The position numbers were made by a program, and so were the translations under genes. 37,227 nucleotides of DNA from Anaerolinea sp. (lineage in GTDB: Bacteria; Chloroflexota; Anaerolineae; SpSt-313). Shown here piece after piece: positions 25,325 through 32,162 of this stretch; positions within the stretch are counted from its first letter, which is position 1, and the number at the start of each line of letters is the position of its first letter. The notes beneath the pieces were generated by a model, which saw only the letters and a list, made by a program, of their open reading frames with translations, ran no database searches and had not been told where the DNA came from. The stretch lies in the NCBI GenBank assembly GCA_020725765.1, contig DYEI01000017.1, forward strand, positions 1-37,227, in the 5' to 3' direction.

Positions 25325-26244
25325 ACCGGGCTCGGGTTGTCCTGTCGACCGGGTCGCTGTACAATCTGGCTCTCGATCGGGCGTTTGAGCTGGCAGGCAG
25401 TTGTGGCTACGATGGGGTAGAGGTGCTGGTCGACGCGCGTCCGGACACGTATGACGTCGGCTATCTGCGGCGACTGGTGAGGCGTTGGGGCGTTCCAGTG
25501 CTCGCGCTGCACACGCCTTTTGCGCCGCGTGTCGATGGGTGGGGGGCGGCATCCGAGAGGCGGGTCGAGCAGACCGTGCAACTGGCACAGGAGCTGGGGG
25601 CGGAGACGGTGGTGGCGCATGCTCCGCTGCGCTGGCACATCGTGCGCTTCCAGGTCCACAGCACATTGGGTCAGCGCGGGCTGCACTTTGTGCTGCCACT
25701 CTCGAACCGTGCTGAGGAGCGCTATGGGCGCTGGCTGCGGGAAGAGCTGCCGGGGCTTGAGGAGCGCACCGGGGTCAGGGTTGGCGTGGAGAACATGCCG
25801 GCCGGGCGGATGTTTGGCCGGCGGGTGGCGCACTACCGGCTCACGACGGTGGAGGAGTGCCTGGGCTGGCCGCGGCTGGTTCTGGACACCACCCATTGGG
25901 GCACATGGGGTGTGGATCCGGCGGAGGTGTACGGGCGGGTCCGGGAGCGGGTCGTGCACGTGCACCTTTCGGACTATGACGGGCGCGAGCACCGGATGCC
26001 GTTTTCGGGGCGGCTGGGGCTGGAGCGGTTGCTGAGGGCGTTGGCTGCCGGGGGGTATGCGGGGCTCGTGAGCGTGGAGGTAGACCCATGGGCCATAGCG
26101 GGGGGTGACTGGGGGGAGAAGCAGATTGGGCGGGTGCTGGCCCTGGCGGCGGAGCGCGTGCGTTGCTATCTGCAACCGCCTTCGCATAGTCCCGACGGCC
26201 ACGCTGCGCCCGGCCACCCTCTTTCGGCCAGGGAGGGGACCTAG
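25291..26244 (+). CDS. TIM-barrel sugar-phosphate isomerase/AP-endonuclease-2-like protein
   Basis: A 317-residue protein of the xylose-isomerase-like TIM-barrel superfamily. After a short basic lead it has [46 protein letters not shown] (a metal His), [50 protein letters not shown] and LVSVEVDPW. The conserved His, Glu and Asp residues at the barrel strand ends are the metal ligands expected of this fold. The superfamily includes isomerases, epimerases and endonuclease IV, so the reaction cannot be named. It starts at ATG 25291 inside trmFO, with GGAG just upstream, so the two are coupled. The C-terminal 25 residues are Pro/His-rich and fall outside the barrel. Confidence 0.8.
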   Translation: MQGNGGGPGRLDRARVVLSTGSLYNLALDRAFELAGSCGYDGVEVLVDARPDTYDVGYLRRLVRRWGVPVLALHTPFAPRVDGWGAASERRVEQTVQLAQELGAETVVAHAPLRWHIVRFQVHSTLGQRGLHFVLPLSNRAEERYGRWLREELPGLEERTGVRVGVENMPAGRMFGRRVAHYRLTTVEECLGWPRLVLDTTHWGTWGVDPAEVYGRVRERVVHVHLSDYDGREHRMPFSGRLGLERLLRALAAGGYAGLVSVEVDPWAIAGGDWGEKQIGRVLALAAERVRCYLQPPSHSPDGHAAPGHPLSAREGT

Positions 26245-26256
26245 GCTATGCGAAGG
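26179..26256. repeat. Inverted repeat across the end of the TIM-barrel gene
   Basis: CCTTCGCATAG (26179-26189) and CTATGCGAAGG (26246-26256) are perfect 11-bp inverted repeats, 56 bases apart, spanning the stop codon at 26242-26244. There is no T-run after the second arm. It may form a long-range stem in the mRNA. Confidence 0.5.
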
Positions 26257-26324
26257 GCGGTGAGGGCCGCCCTGCGATCTCTTTCCGCTCTGCCCGGAGG
26301 CGTCGGACGAGCCCGAGGAGGGAT

Positions 26325-26388
26325 GCCCGGCGGTGGGAGAGGCGGGGGAGAGCCATGGTCACGCCGGTGCCTCAGGCAACCGCCGGGC
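26325..26388 (+). other. GC-rich structured leader before the aminotransferase gene
   Basis: The 187-base gap 26245-26431 contains a perfect 10-bp stem, GCCCGGCGGT (26325-26334) with ACCGCCGGGC (26379-26388). It encloses a second stem GAGGC/GCCTC (26339-26343, 26369-26373). The shape suggests a structured 5' leader. AGAGGCGGGGGA and GGCAACC recall parts of the S-box riboswitch, but the required core is not complete, so I make no riboswitch call. Confidence 0.35.
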
Positions 26389-26431
26389 GCGGGCCCGGCG
26401 AGCAGGCAGAAGTGAGGGAAAGGAGCTTACT

Positions 26432-27610
26432 GTGAAAGTTGCGGACCGCGTCGAAAATCTTCCGGCCTACGTCTTTGCCGAGGCAGGCAAGACTCTCTCA
26501 GAGCTGAAGGCACGAGGCGTTGACGTCATCAACCTGGGCATTGGCAGCCCAGATCTCGCACCGCCGCAGTGGATCATCGACGCCCTGTACAAGGCAGCGC
26601 TCGACCCGACGAAGCACGGCTACGCGGGATACTACGGCCTGCCGGTCCTGCGCAAGGCAACCGCCACCTACTATGCGCGGCGGTTTGGGGTAGAGCTGGA
26701 CCCCGAGCGAGAGATCGTGATCCTCATCGGGTCGAAGGAAGGGATCTTTAACGTCGCGCTCGCATTCATTGATCCGGGCGACGTAGCCCTGATACCGGAC
26801 CCGGGCTACCCCACGTATGCGATGGGCGTGCGGATGGCCGGGGGGGAGCCCGTGTCGCTTCCGCTCCTGCCGGAGAAGGGCTTTGTTCCCGACCTGGCCA
26901 GCGTGCCGCCAGAGACGCTTCGCCGCGCCCGCTTGCTCTGGCTCAACTATCCGAATAACCCCACCGCCGCCACGGCCGACATGGACTTCCTGGCCCAAGC
27001 GGTCGCCTTTGCGCGAGAGCACGATCTGGTGCTCTGCTACGACAATCCCTACTGCGATGTGACCTTTGACGGCTATGTGGCACCCAGCATCCTGCAGGTG
27101 CCCGGGGCGAAGGATGTCGTCCTGGAGTTCAACTCGCTCTCCAAGACCTATAACATGGCGGGCTGGAGAGTCGGGATGGCCGTTGGCAACGCACAGGCAG
27201 TCGATGCCCTGGCGCGAGTAAAGACTAACATCGACTCGGGCATCTTTGCGCCGATACAGGAGGCGGCCGCGGCGGCCCTCCTCGCGGACCAGTCCTGGCT
27301 GCAGGAGCGGAACGCCATCTATCAGGCTCGGCGGGATGTCGTCATGGACTTTTTGCCCGCAGCAGGGATGAAGGCGGAGTGTCCGCGTGCCACGCTGTAC
27401 GTCTGGGCGCGTGTGCCCGAGGGAGAGACAAGCGCTGGCTTCTCGAGGCGCATACTGGAGGCGACTGGCGTGTGGCTCACGCCCGGAACAGCTTTTGGGC
27501 CCAACGGTGAGGGGTACGTGCGCATCTCCCTCACTACCCCGGAAGAGCGGCTCAGGGAGGCCGGCGAGCGGCTGCGCCGGCTGGGCGAATCGCCCGTCCA
27601 GGAGGAGTAG
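26432..27610 (+). CDS. LL-diaminopimelate aminotransferase-like PLP enzyme
   Basis: A 392-residue class I/II aminotransferase (PLP fold type I). Features in order are INLGIGSPDLAPPQ, GYAGYYGLPVLRKATATYY, ILIGSKEGIFN, PDPGYPTYAMGVRMAGGEP, LLWLNYPNNPTAA, the PLP-ring Asp and Tyr in VLCYDNPYCDVTFDG, and the Schiff-base Lys in EFNSLSKTYNMAGWRVGMAV. The C-terminal FGPNGEGYVRISLTTPEERL holds the carboxylate-binding Arg. Sequence style is that of DapL-type enzymes that make LL-diaminopimelate for lysine and cell wall, but related enzymes use Met, Ala or aromatic substrates. The start is GTG 26432, with AGGAG (26421-26425) ahead of it. hflX follows 27 bases after the stop, in the same reading frame. 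Confidence 0.85.
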   Translation: MKVADRVENLPAYVFAEAGKTLSELKARGVDVINLGIGSPDLAPPQWIIDALYKAALDPTKHGYAGYYGLPVLRKATATYYARRFGVELDPEREIVILIGSKEGIFNVALAFIDPGDVALIPDPGYPTYAMGVRMAGGEPVSLPLLPEKGFVPDLASVPPETLRRARLLWLNYPNNPTAATADMDFLAQAVAFAREHDLVLCYDNPYCDVTFDGYVAPSILQVPGAKDVVLEFNSLSKTYNMAGWRVGMAVGNAQAVDALARVKTNIDSGIFAPIQEAAAAALLADQSWLQERNAIYQARRDVVMDFLPAAGMKAECPRATLYVWARVPEGETSAGFSRRILEATGVWLTPGTAFGPNGEGYVRISLTTPEERLREAGERLRRLGESPVQEE

Positions 27611-27637
27611 GAGACGAAAGACAGAGGAAGCAGCAGC

Positions 27638-28906
27638 ATACCGACGCAGCGACCCCAGCAGCGAGCCTTGCTGGTCGGCGCTCAGGTCAGGGGGAGTGGG
27701 AGCGTCTGGAGCCTGGACGACTCGCTCAAGGAGTTGGCCGCCCTCGCGCAGACGGCTGGAGTGCTCGTTGTCGGCGAGGCCAGGCAGTACCTCGAGGAGA
27801 TCAATCCGGCCACCTACATCGGCAAGGGGAAGGTGCAGGAGATCGGCGACTTGCGAGCCGACCTCGCCTTCGAGCTGGTCATCTTTGACGATGAACTGTC
27901 GCCCCGGCAGATACGCAACCTCGAGAACGCCTGGGATCTCACCGTGCTGGACCGTACGGCTCTGATCCTGGACATCTTTGCCAAGCACGCCCGTACCCGG
28001 GAAGGGGCCTTGCAGGTCGAGCTGGCGCAGTACCAGTATCGGCTGCCCCGCCTCACACGGCGGTGGACGCACCTCTCGCGGCAGACTGTGGGTGGGGTCG
28101 GCCTGCGAGGCCCCGGTGAGACGCAGCTCGAGGTGGACCGGCGAGAGATCCGTCGGCGGATTGCCCAGCTTGCCGCCGAGCTCGAGAAGGTCCGTGCCCA
28201 CCGATGGCTCTACCGCCATCAGCGGAAGCAAGAGGGGATTCCCGTGGTCGCGATCGTGGGATACACGAACGCGGGCAAGTCCACCCTGCTCAACGCAGTG
28301 TCGAACGCCGGGGTGCTGGTGGAGGACAAGCTGTTTGCCACCCTTGACCCCACGACCAGGCGTGTGCGGCTGACCACCGGAGCAGAGATCCTGCTCACGG
28401 ATACCGTCGGCTTTATCCAAAAGCTGCCGACATCGCTGGTTGCCGCTTTCAGGGCCACCCTTGAGGAGATCGAGGACGCGGATGTGCTGTTGCACGTTGT
28501 GGACCTGACGCACCCCAACGCGACACAGCAGGCGCAGACGGTGTCTGAGGTGCTGCGCGAGCTGGGGGTGGACGACCGCCCGGTGGTCGTGGCCCTGAAC
28601 AAGATCGACCTGCTGCCCGACCCCGAGGCAGCGCAGGCCATGGCGGCGCGCTATCCTTACGGCGCTGCAATCTCGGCACAGAACTGTGTGGGCATCGAGC
28701 AGTTGCTGGGCCGCATCGAGGCCGCGCTCACAGAGTCGATGGTGCCGGTCGTGGTCTGCATCCCCTACAGCGATGGGGCGCTCGTGGCCCAGTTTCGGCG
28801 GCACGGAGTGGTGCGCAAGGAATCCCACGGCGTCGAAGGAACGCGCCTCGAGGGCTTTTTGCCGAGGCGGCTGCTTCCGATGTACCGCAGTTTCATGCAT
28901 CGCTAA
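27638..28906 (+). CDS. hflX: Ribosome-associated GTPase HflX
   Basis: GTPase that binds the 50S subunit and helps split stalled or stressed ribosomes. The N-terminal HflX domain includes RALLVGAQV, WSLDDSLKELAALA, PATYIGKGKVQEI and LSPRQIRNLENAW with VLDRTALILDIFAKHARTRE. A coiled coil follows with GGVGLRGPGETQLEVDRREI. The G domain has G1 GYTNAGKST, G3 DTVGFIQKLP and G4 NKIDLL. The start is uncertain. The first standard start codon in frame is TTG 27668 (412 residues), but it has no good ribosome-binding site and removes the conserved PxxRA lead. An ATA at 27638 lies 7 bases after GAGGAAG (27624-27630) and would give 422 residues, so I list that. The frame is open back to the aminotransferase stop. 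Family call is certain. Confidence 0.93.
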   Translation: MPTQRPQQRALLVGAQVRGSGSVWSLDDSLKELAALAQTAGVLVVGEARQYLEEINPATYIGKGKVQEIGDLRADLAFELVIFDDELSPRQIRNLENAWDLTVLDRTALILDIFAKHARTREGALQVELAQYQYRLPRLTRRWTHLSRQTVGGVGLRGPGETQLEVDRREIRRRIAQLAAELEKVRAHRWLYRHQRKQEGIPVVAIVGYTNAGKSTLLNAVSNAGVLVEDKLFATLDPTTRRVRLTTGAEILLTDTVGFIQKLPTSLVAAFRATLEEIEDADVLLHVVDLTHPNATQQAQTVSEVLRELGVDDRPVVVALNKIDLLPDPEAAQAMAARYPYGAAISAQNCVGIEQLLGRIEAALTESMVPVVVCIPYSDGALVAQFRRHGVVRKESHGVEGTRLEGFLPRRLLPMYRSFMHR

Positions 28907-28973
28907 CTGCCCCATGCGCTGGCATGGACGGACGGGGGCTGCCCACCTCCGTTCCACGATGCCCCTCCCCCTG

Positions 28974-29019
28974 CCCCCTCGCCGGGACAGACGCCGCGGC
29001 GTCCGTCCCGGGGAGGGGG
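28974..29019. repeat. Palindrome 1 of the composite element
   Basis: A 23-bp-arm palindrome centred at 28996/28997 with two mismatches and essentially no loop. The left arm begins CCCCCTCGCCGGGAC and the right arm ends GTCCCGGGGAGGGGG. Confidence 0.85.
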
Positions 29020-29030
29020 AAGACGTTACA

Positions 29031-29086
29031 GGGTGTTTTGGGCTCCGCGGGCGCGCCGCGGCGCGCCAGCGGAGCCCAAAACACCC
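29031..29086. repeat. Palindrome 2 of the composite element
   Basis: A 56-base palindrome with a single mismatch (29049 against 29068). Outer arms GGGTGTTTTGGGCTCCGC (29031-29048) and its exact complement (29069-29086) surround GGCGCGCC-GC-GGCGCGCC-type inner arms. Confidence 0.9.
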
Positions 29087-29094
29087 GTCAGGAA

Positions 29095-29143
29095 TGACCC
29101 CTCCCCCAGGCGGGCACCACGTGCCCGCCTGGGGGAGGGGTCA
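29095..29143. repeat. Palindrome 3 of the composite element
   Basis: Perfect 23-bp arms with a 3-base loop (29118-29120). The left arm begins TGACCCCTCCCCCAGGCG; the right arm is its exact complement. No T-run follows, so it does not look like a canonical terminator, although it lies 188 bases past hflX. Confidence 0.9.
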
Positions 29144-29265
29144 GGGGGTGGGGGTATCGCAGCACGAGCCGCGCCACACGACTGTTGGCGGGCGACGGAT
29201 GCAATAGTGAGGGGCGAGGACCTCAAAAGGCCAAACTCCACCAAGCCCCTAACAAAAGGTCCTGC

Positions 29266-29295
29266 ACCGGGCTCCAGCGAAGCGCAAAGCCCGGT
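29266..29295. repeat. Short hairpin upstream of the CstA promoter
   Basis: ACCGGGCT (29266-29273) pairs with AGCCCGGT (29288-29295) across a 14-base loop. Apart from this hairpin I see no feature between 29160 and the promoter at 29376; no ORF there looks coding. Confidence 0.45.
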
Positions 29296-29375
29296 TGCCG
29301 ACAGGGCACCCCCGCTGGCTGCCTCACTGCGACTCTGCTCACCGATCTTGGATGCACCCCGGAGCCTCCAATACA

Positions 29376-29404
29376 TTGACTCTAGACCTCAATGATGTTA
29401 CAAT
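29376..29404 (+). promoter_or_regulatory. Sigma70-type promoter of the CstA-family gene
   Basis: TTGACT (29376-29381), a 17-base spacer and TACAAT (29399-29404). The expected start is A29411, giving a leader of about 199 nt before ATG 29610. Confidence 0.8.
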
Positions 29405-29434
29405 ACCTACAGATTGCTGCGGCACGGAAGGACA

Positions 29435-29453
29435 CGCACGTTGACAACGCGTG
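29435..29453. promoter_or_regulatory. Palindromic operator-like site in the CstA leader
   Basis: A perfect odd palindrome CGTTG-A-CAACG (29439-29449), extended imperfectly to 29435-29453. It lies about 25-40 bases downstream of the predicted start point. The shape is that of a LacI-type operator, but a small mRNA hairpin is equally possible. No regulator gene is adjacent. Confidence 0.4.
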
Positions 29454-29609
29454 ATATGGCACGTTGCTCCTGTCTGCCCTGAGCGGCGCGACGGCAGGTG
29501 GACTCCAGAGGCGCCAGGAAAGGAGGTGGTTCCGGGCTCAGAGGCGGACCGGGCGGGAAGCGGTTTGGACAGGAGCTGCCTCGTTCAGCACTCAAGGAGT
29601 AAAAGTGCG

Positions 29610-31355
29610 ATGAACGCTCTCCTCGTGCTACTGCTCGCATGTGCCGCCGTCGTCTTGGGCTATGGCTGGTATGCCAGAAAGATCGACCGTGAGGTCATCC
29701 AGCCGGACGACAAGAAGGCCACGCCTGCCAAGATGTTCATGGATGGCGTGGACTTTATGCCGACCAACCGGAACGTCCTCTTCGGCTACCAGTTCAAGTC
29801 CATAGCCGCGCTAGGGCCGATCCTCGGCCCCATCGTCGCCGTGCAGTTCGGATGGCTGCCGGCTCTCCTGTGGATCCTCCTCGGAACGATCTTCATCGGC
29901 TGGGTGCAGGACTATGCCAGCATCATCGTCGGTGCGCGCGAGGAGGGTCAGACCTTCGGTGCGCTGAGCTACCGGCTCATTTCCCCTCGCGCCCGCACGA
30001 TCCTCCTGGTATTCATCTATTTCTACCTGTGGTTGATCATGGGCTCCTTTGGCGTGCAGGTCGGCTTCAACCTCCTCACGCAGCCGGCCGTGCCGCTCGG
30101 AGTCCTGGCCACCATCTTGCTGGGCGTCCTAGCCGGGCAGATGACCTACAAGTGGAAGCAGGACATCATACTGACCACCGTTGTCACCGTCGTGCTCTCG
30201 TTCGTGGGCATCTGGCTCGGGACGCTTCCGGCAGTGCGCGACTTTTTCTCGGCGATCCTCGGCTACCGGATGGTCGAGGGCAAGCTTGTGTCGCCCACGC
30301 TCTTCCTCGCTGTGACGCAGGCCAAGCTCATCGGCAGCCTGGCCGTCGTGCTGATCTGCTACTTCGGCGGCGTGCTGCCGATCTGGCGATGGGCTCAGCC
30401 CATCAACTATGTCGCCTTCTGGATCGTCTTCCTCGGCGTGGTGGGTGGCGTGCTCGGGCTCCTGATCTGGCGTCCGGACATGGGTGATTTTCCTGTCTTC
30501 ACGCGCTTCAACCCGGGGGTTGGCCCGCTCTGGCCGATCCTCTTCGTGACCGTGGCGTGCGGAGCGATCTCGGGATGGCACAGCCTGGTCTCCAGCTCGG
30601 GCAGTGCACGGCAGCTGGAGAAAGAGACTGATGCTCTCTTTGTTGGTGGCGGTGCCATGTACCTGGAGATGTTCTTTGCGATCATCGCCTATCTGACGGC
30701 AACGGTCGCGTTCGGTGGTCTGAAGGGCTATCAGGATGCCGGCGGTGGCGCCGCGCCCGCGAGCGTGTTCTCGACCGGCCTGGCGACCTTTATGAACAAG
30801 TGGGGCCTGCCGATGGACCTGGGCAAGGCCTACGGCGCAGTGTTCCTCACCCTGATGGCCCTCACGATCATGTACCTGGTCGTGCGCTTCATGCGCGTCG
30901 CCAGCGCCGAGGCGTTGGGGGACCGCATCCCCATCCTGCACAACGTCCACGTAGGCACGATCGTGGCGCTGGTGCTCACCCTGATCCTGATCTGGATCGT
31001 GCCGTTCCTGCAGATATGGGTGGTGTTCGGTGCGGCGAACCAGCTCATGGCCTCACTGGCACTGCTGCTGATCTCGCTGTGGCTGCTGTCCAGGGGCAAG
31101 AACTTCCAGTGGTCGTTCTGGCCCTTTGTGTTCATGTTCGTGACGACCATCGCTGCCCTGCTGTGGAACGCCTACTCAGCGCTTCTGGTAAAGCTGCCCC
31201 AGGCCAAGACGGCCGACGCCTTTGCTGCGCAGCTCATCATCGGCATTGTGGCTCTCGTGCTGGTAGTGGCTGCGGGCCTTCTGGCCTACGATGGCCTGCG
31301 GGCTCTGTTCCGTGCACGGGCCGCTGCGGCGGCGCCAGCGGCTGCCCGGGAGTAG
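29610..31355 (+). CDS. CstA-family carbon-starvation/peptide transporter
   Basis: A 581-residue multi-pass membrane protein of the CstA family. Motifs in order are GYQFKSIAALGPILGPIVAV, then FGWLPALLWILLGTIFIGWV with QDYASIIVGAREEGQTFG (residues about 70-125). Many hydrophobic segments run to about residue 560, including SGWHSLVSSSGSARQLEKET and GGAMYLEMFFAIIAYLTATV. Known family members import peptides or pyruvate under carbon limitation; which applies here is not visible. It is shorter than E. coli CstA (about 700 residues), as in many CstA relatives of other phyla. ATG 29610 follows AAGGAG (29594-29599). It has a strong promoter and a long leader with a palindrome. A hairpin at 31385-31412 separates it from the ATPase module. 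Confidence 0.9.
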   Translation: MNALLVLLLACAAVVLGYGWYARKIDREVIQPDDKKATPAKMFMDGVDFMPTNRNVLFGYQFKSIAALGPILGPIVAVQFGWLPALLWILLGTIFIGWVQDYASIIVGAREEGQTFGALSYRLISPRARTILLVFIYFYLWLIMGSFGVQVGFNLLTQPAVPLGVLATILLGVLAGQMTYKWKQDIILTTVVTVVLSFVGIWLGTLPAVRDFFSAILGYRMVEGKLVSPTLFLAVTQAKLIGSLAVVLICYFGGVLPIWRWAQPINYVAFWIVFLGVVGGVLGLLIWRPDMGDFPVFTRFNPGVGPLWPILFVTVACGAISGWHSLVSSSGSARQLEKETDALFVGGGAMYLEMFFAIIAYLTATVAFGGLKGYQDAGGGAAPASVFSTGLATFMNKWGLPMDLGKAYGAVFLTLMALTIMYLVVRFMRVASAEALGDRIPILHNVHVGTIVALVLTLILIWIVPFLQIWVVFGAANQLMASLALLLISLWLLSRGKNFQWSFWPFVFMFVTTIAALLWNAYSALLVKLPQAKTADAFAAQLIIGIVALVLVVAAGLLAYDGLRALFRARAAAAAPAAARE

Positions 31356-31384
31356 CCGCGGGTTGGCGGTGGGGCGTCTGACCG

Positions 31385-31412
31385 GGTGAGGGAGCCGCTG
31401 TGCTCCCTCACC
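31385..31412 (+). terminator. Hairpin after the CstA gene, overlapping a start region
   Basis: A perfect 11-bp stem, GGTGAGGGAGC (31385-31395) with GCTCCCTCACC (31402-31412), and a 6-nt loop. No T-run follows (TGATCTCAGC), so it may be a weak terminator, an attenuator, or an RNA stability element. It contains the SD-like GAGGGAG and the possible start GTG 31400 of the next gene, and could therefore control its translation. Confidence 0.5.
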
Positions 31413-31432
31413 TGATCTCAGCAAGGTGCAGA

Positions 31433-31777
31433 GTGGGAGAGCAGGGCGGCTGCAGCCGTTGGGGCGACGGGTGGGCAGCGGAGGGTACTCCTCCGGCGCG
31501 CGCACCTGGACGCCTGCGCAGGGCTATCCGCAGCATTGGCCAGTTCCTCTTCGGCATGACGACCTATGAGCTGGCGCGTGAGGCACGGAGGGCGCAGGCG
31601 GAGCTGCACCGGCTGTTCCTGACCCTTGCATTCGGGGATCTGGTCGGCCTGCCGGTCCATCCCTCCCCTATCAGTCTGCGCCTCCTTCCGTACGTGGCGC
31701 CGGGCCTTCCCGGCTGGCGACGAAGTGTGTCACGACCGCGGGATATCCTCGATCTCTGCACCGAGGATGTGAGCTAG
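31433..31777 (+). CDS. Small conserved-motif protein, copy 1 (ArsA-like module)
   Basis: A protein of about 114 residues that I do not recognise. From about residue 33 it aligns with the next gene: RRAIRSIGQFLFG against RRSLWDSFKSVLYG, then LFLTLAFGDLVGLPVHP, SLRLLPYVAPGLPGWRR and RPRDILD. The shared core is GDL-x-G-x-P, SLRLLPYV-x-P and W(R/K)R. The middle is hydrophobic enough to insert into or lie along a membrane, flanked by basic residues. The start is uncertain: GTG 31433, or GTG 31400, which has a better ribosome-binding site but sits in a hairpin loop; both give a low-complexity N-terminus lacking in copy 2. It lies 12 bases before copy 2 and upstream of two ArsA/Get3-like ATPases, so it may be a receptor, adaptor or client of them. 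Confidence 0.65.
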   Translation: MGEQGGCSRWGDGWAAEGTPPARAPGRLRRAIRSIGQFLFGMTTYELAREARRAQAELHRLFLTLAFGDLVGLPVHPSPISLRLLPYVAPGLPGWRRSVSRPRDILDLCTEDVS

Positions 31778-31789
31778 GAGAGGAAGTCG

Positions 31790-32065
31790 ATGTCCGAAGG
31801 CGAAGAAAGGGTGCGACGCAGCCTGTGGGATTCGTTCAAGAGTGTCCTCTATGGCATGGCCGGGCACGACATGGCTCGCTTCGCGCTCAAGACGCGCGGC
31901 AGTATGGAGCACCTCTTCATCCTCATCACGATGGGTGACCTGCTGGGCGTGCCCATCCTGCCCCCTTACTACTCGCTACGTCTCCTGCCGTACGTGGTGC
32001 CGCAGATCAGCACCTGGAAACGTCGGATGCTGCGCGAGCGCGATCTGACCGATGCGCTCGCCTGA
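31790..32065 (+). CDS. Small conserved-motif protein, copy 2 (ArsA-like module)
   Basis: A 91-residue paralogue of the preceding gene and clearly translated: ATG 31790 follows AGGAGAGGA. The N-terminal part (residues 1-35) is charged and helical with VRRSLWDSFKSVLYGMAGHD. A hydrophobic segment HLFILITMGDLLGVPILP (about 41-58) is followed by YYSLRLLPYVVPQISTWKRR and RERDLTDALA. The pattern of one hydrophobic span followed by a basic tail suggests a small membrane-associated protein, possibly a re-entrant hairpin. The invariant residues in both copies (GDL-G-P, SLRLLPYV-P, W, RD) point to a shared binding surface. No database family comes to mind. It ends 97 bases before the first ATPase gene. 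Confidence 0.8.
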   Translation: MSEGEERVRRSLWDSFKSVLYGMAGHDMARFALKTRGSMEHLFILITMGDLLGVPILPPYYSLRLLPYVVPQISTWKRRMLRERDLTDALA

Positions 32066-32162
32066 CAGGGCGTCCGGCCGCGGCTCCTGACGCGTGCCGC
32101 GCCCGGCTGGCCACGCGGAGGGGAGGGCGCGCCGCTCGTGCCACATGAGATGGGAGGTCACC

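Larger units (their letters stand above)
28957..29159. mobile_element. Composite palindromic repeat element (MITE-like)
   Basis: A 203-base intergenic element with imperfect terminal inverted repeats. The left end begins CGATGCCCCTCCCCCTG; the right end read on the other strand begins CGATACCCCCACCCCCTG. Inside are three consecutive strong palindromes (28974-29019, 29031-29086, 29095-29143). It holds no convincing gene. Part of its right end recurs at positions 1-32. The architecture suggests a non-autonomous mobile element or a REP-like repeat. Whether it moves is inference. Confidence 0.6.

Noticed and set aside
26325-26388. SAM (S-box) riboswitch
   Set aside because: Only short blocks match; the conserved core around the kink-turn and ligand site is not complete.
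26498-28957. An 819-codon open frame antisense to the aminotransferase and hflX
   Set aside because: Spans two clearly coding genes on the plus strand and shows only low-complexity composition.
29033-29395. A 120-codon ORF in the gap before the CstA gene
   Set aside because: It reads through the palindromic element and into the promoter; composition is that of the repeat and no ribosome-binding site is seen.
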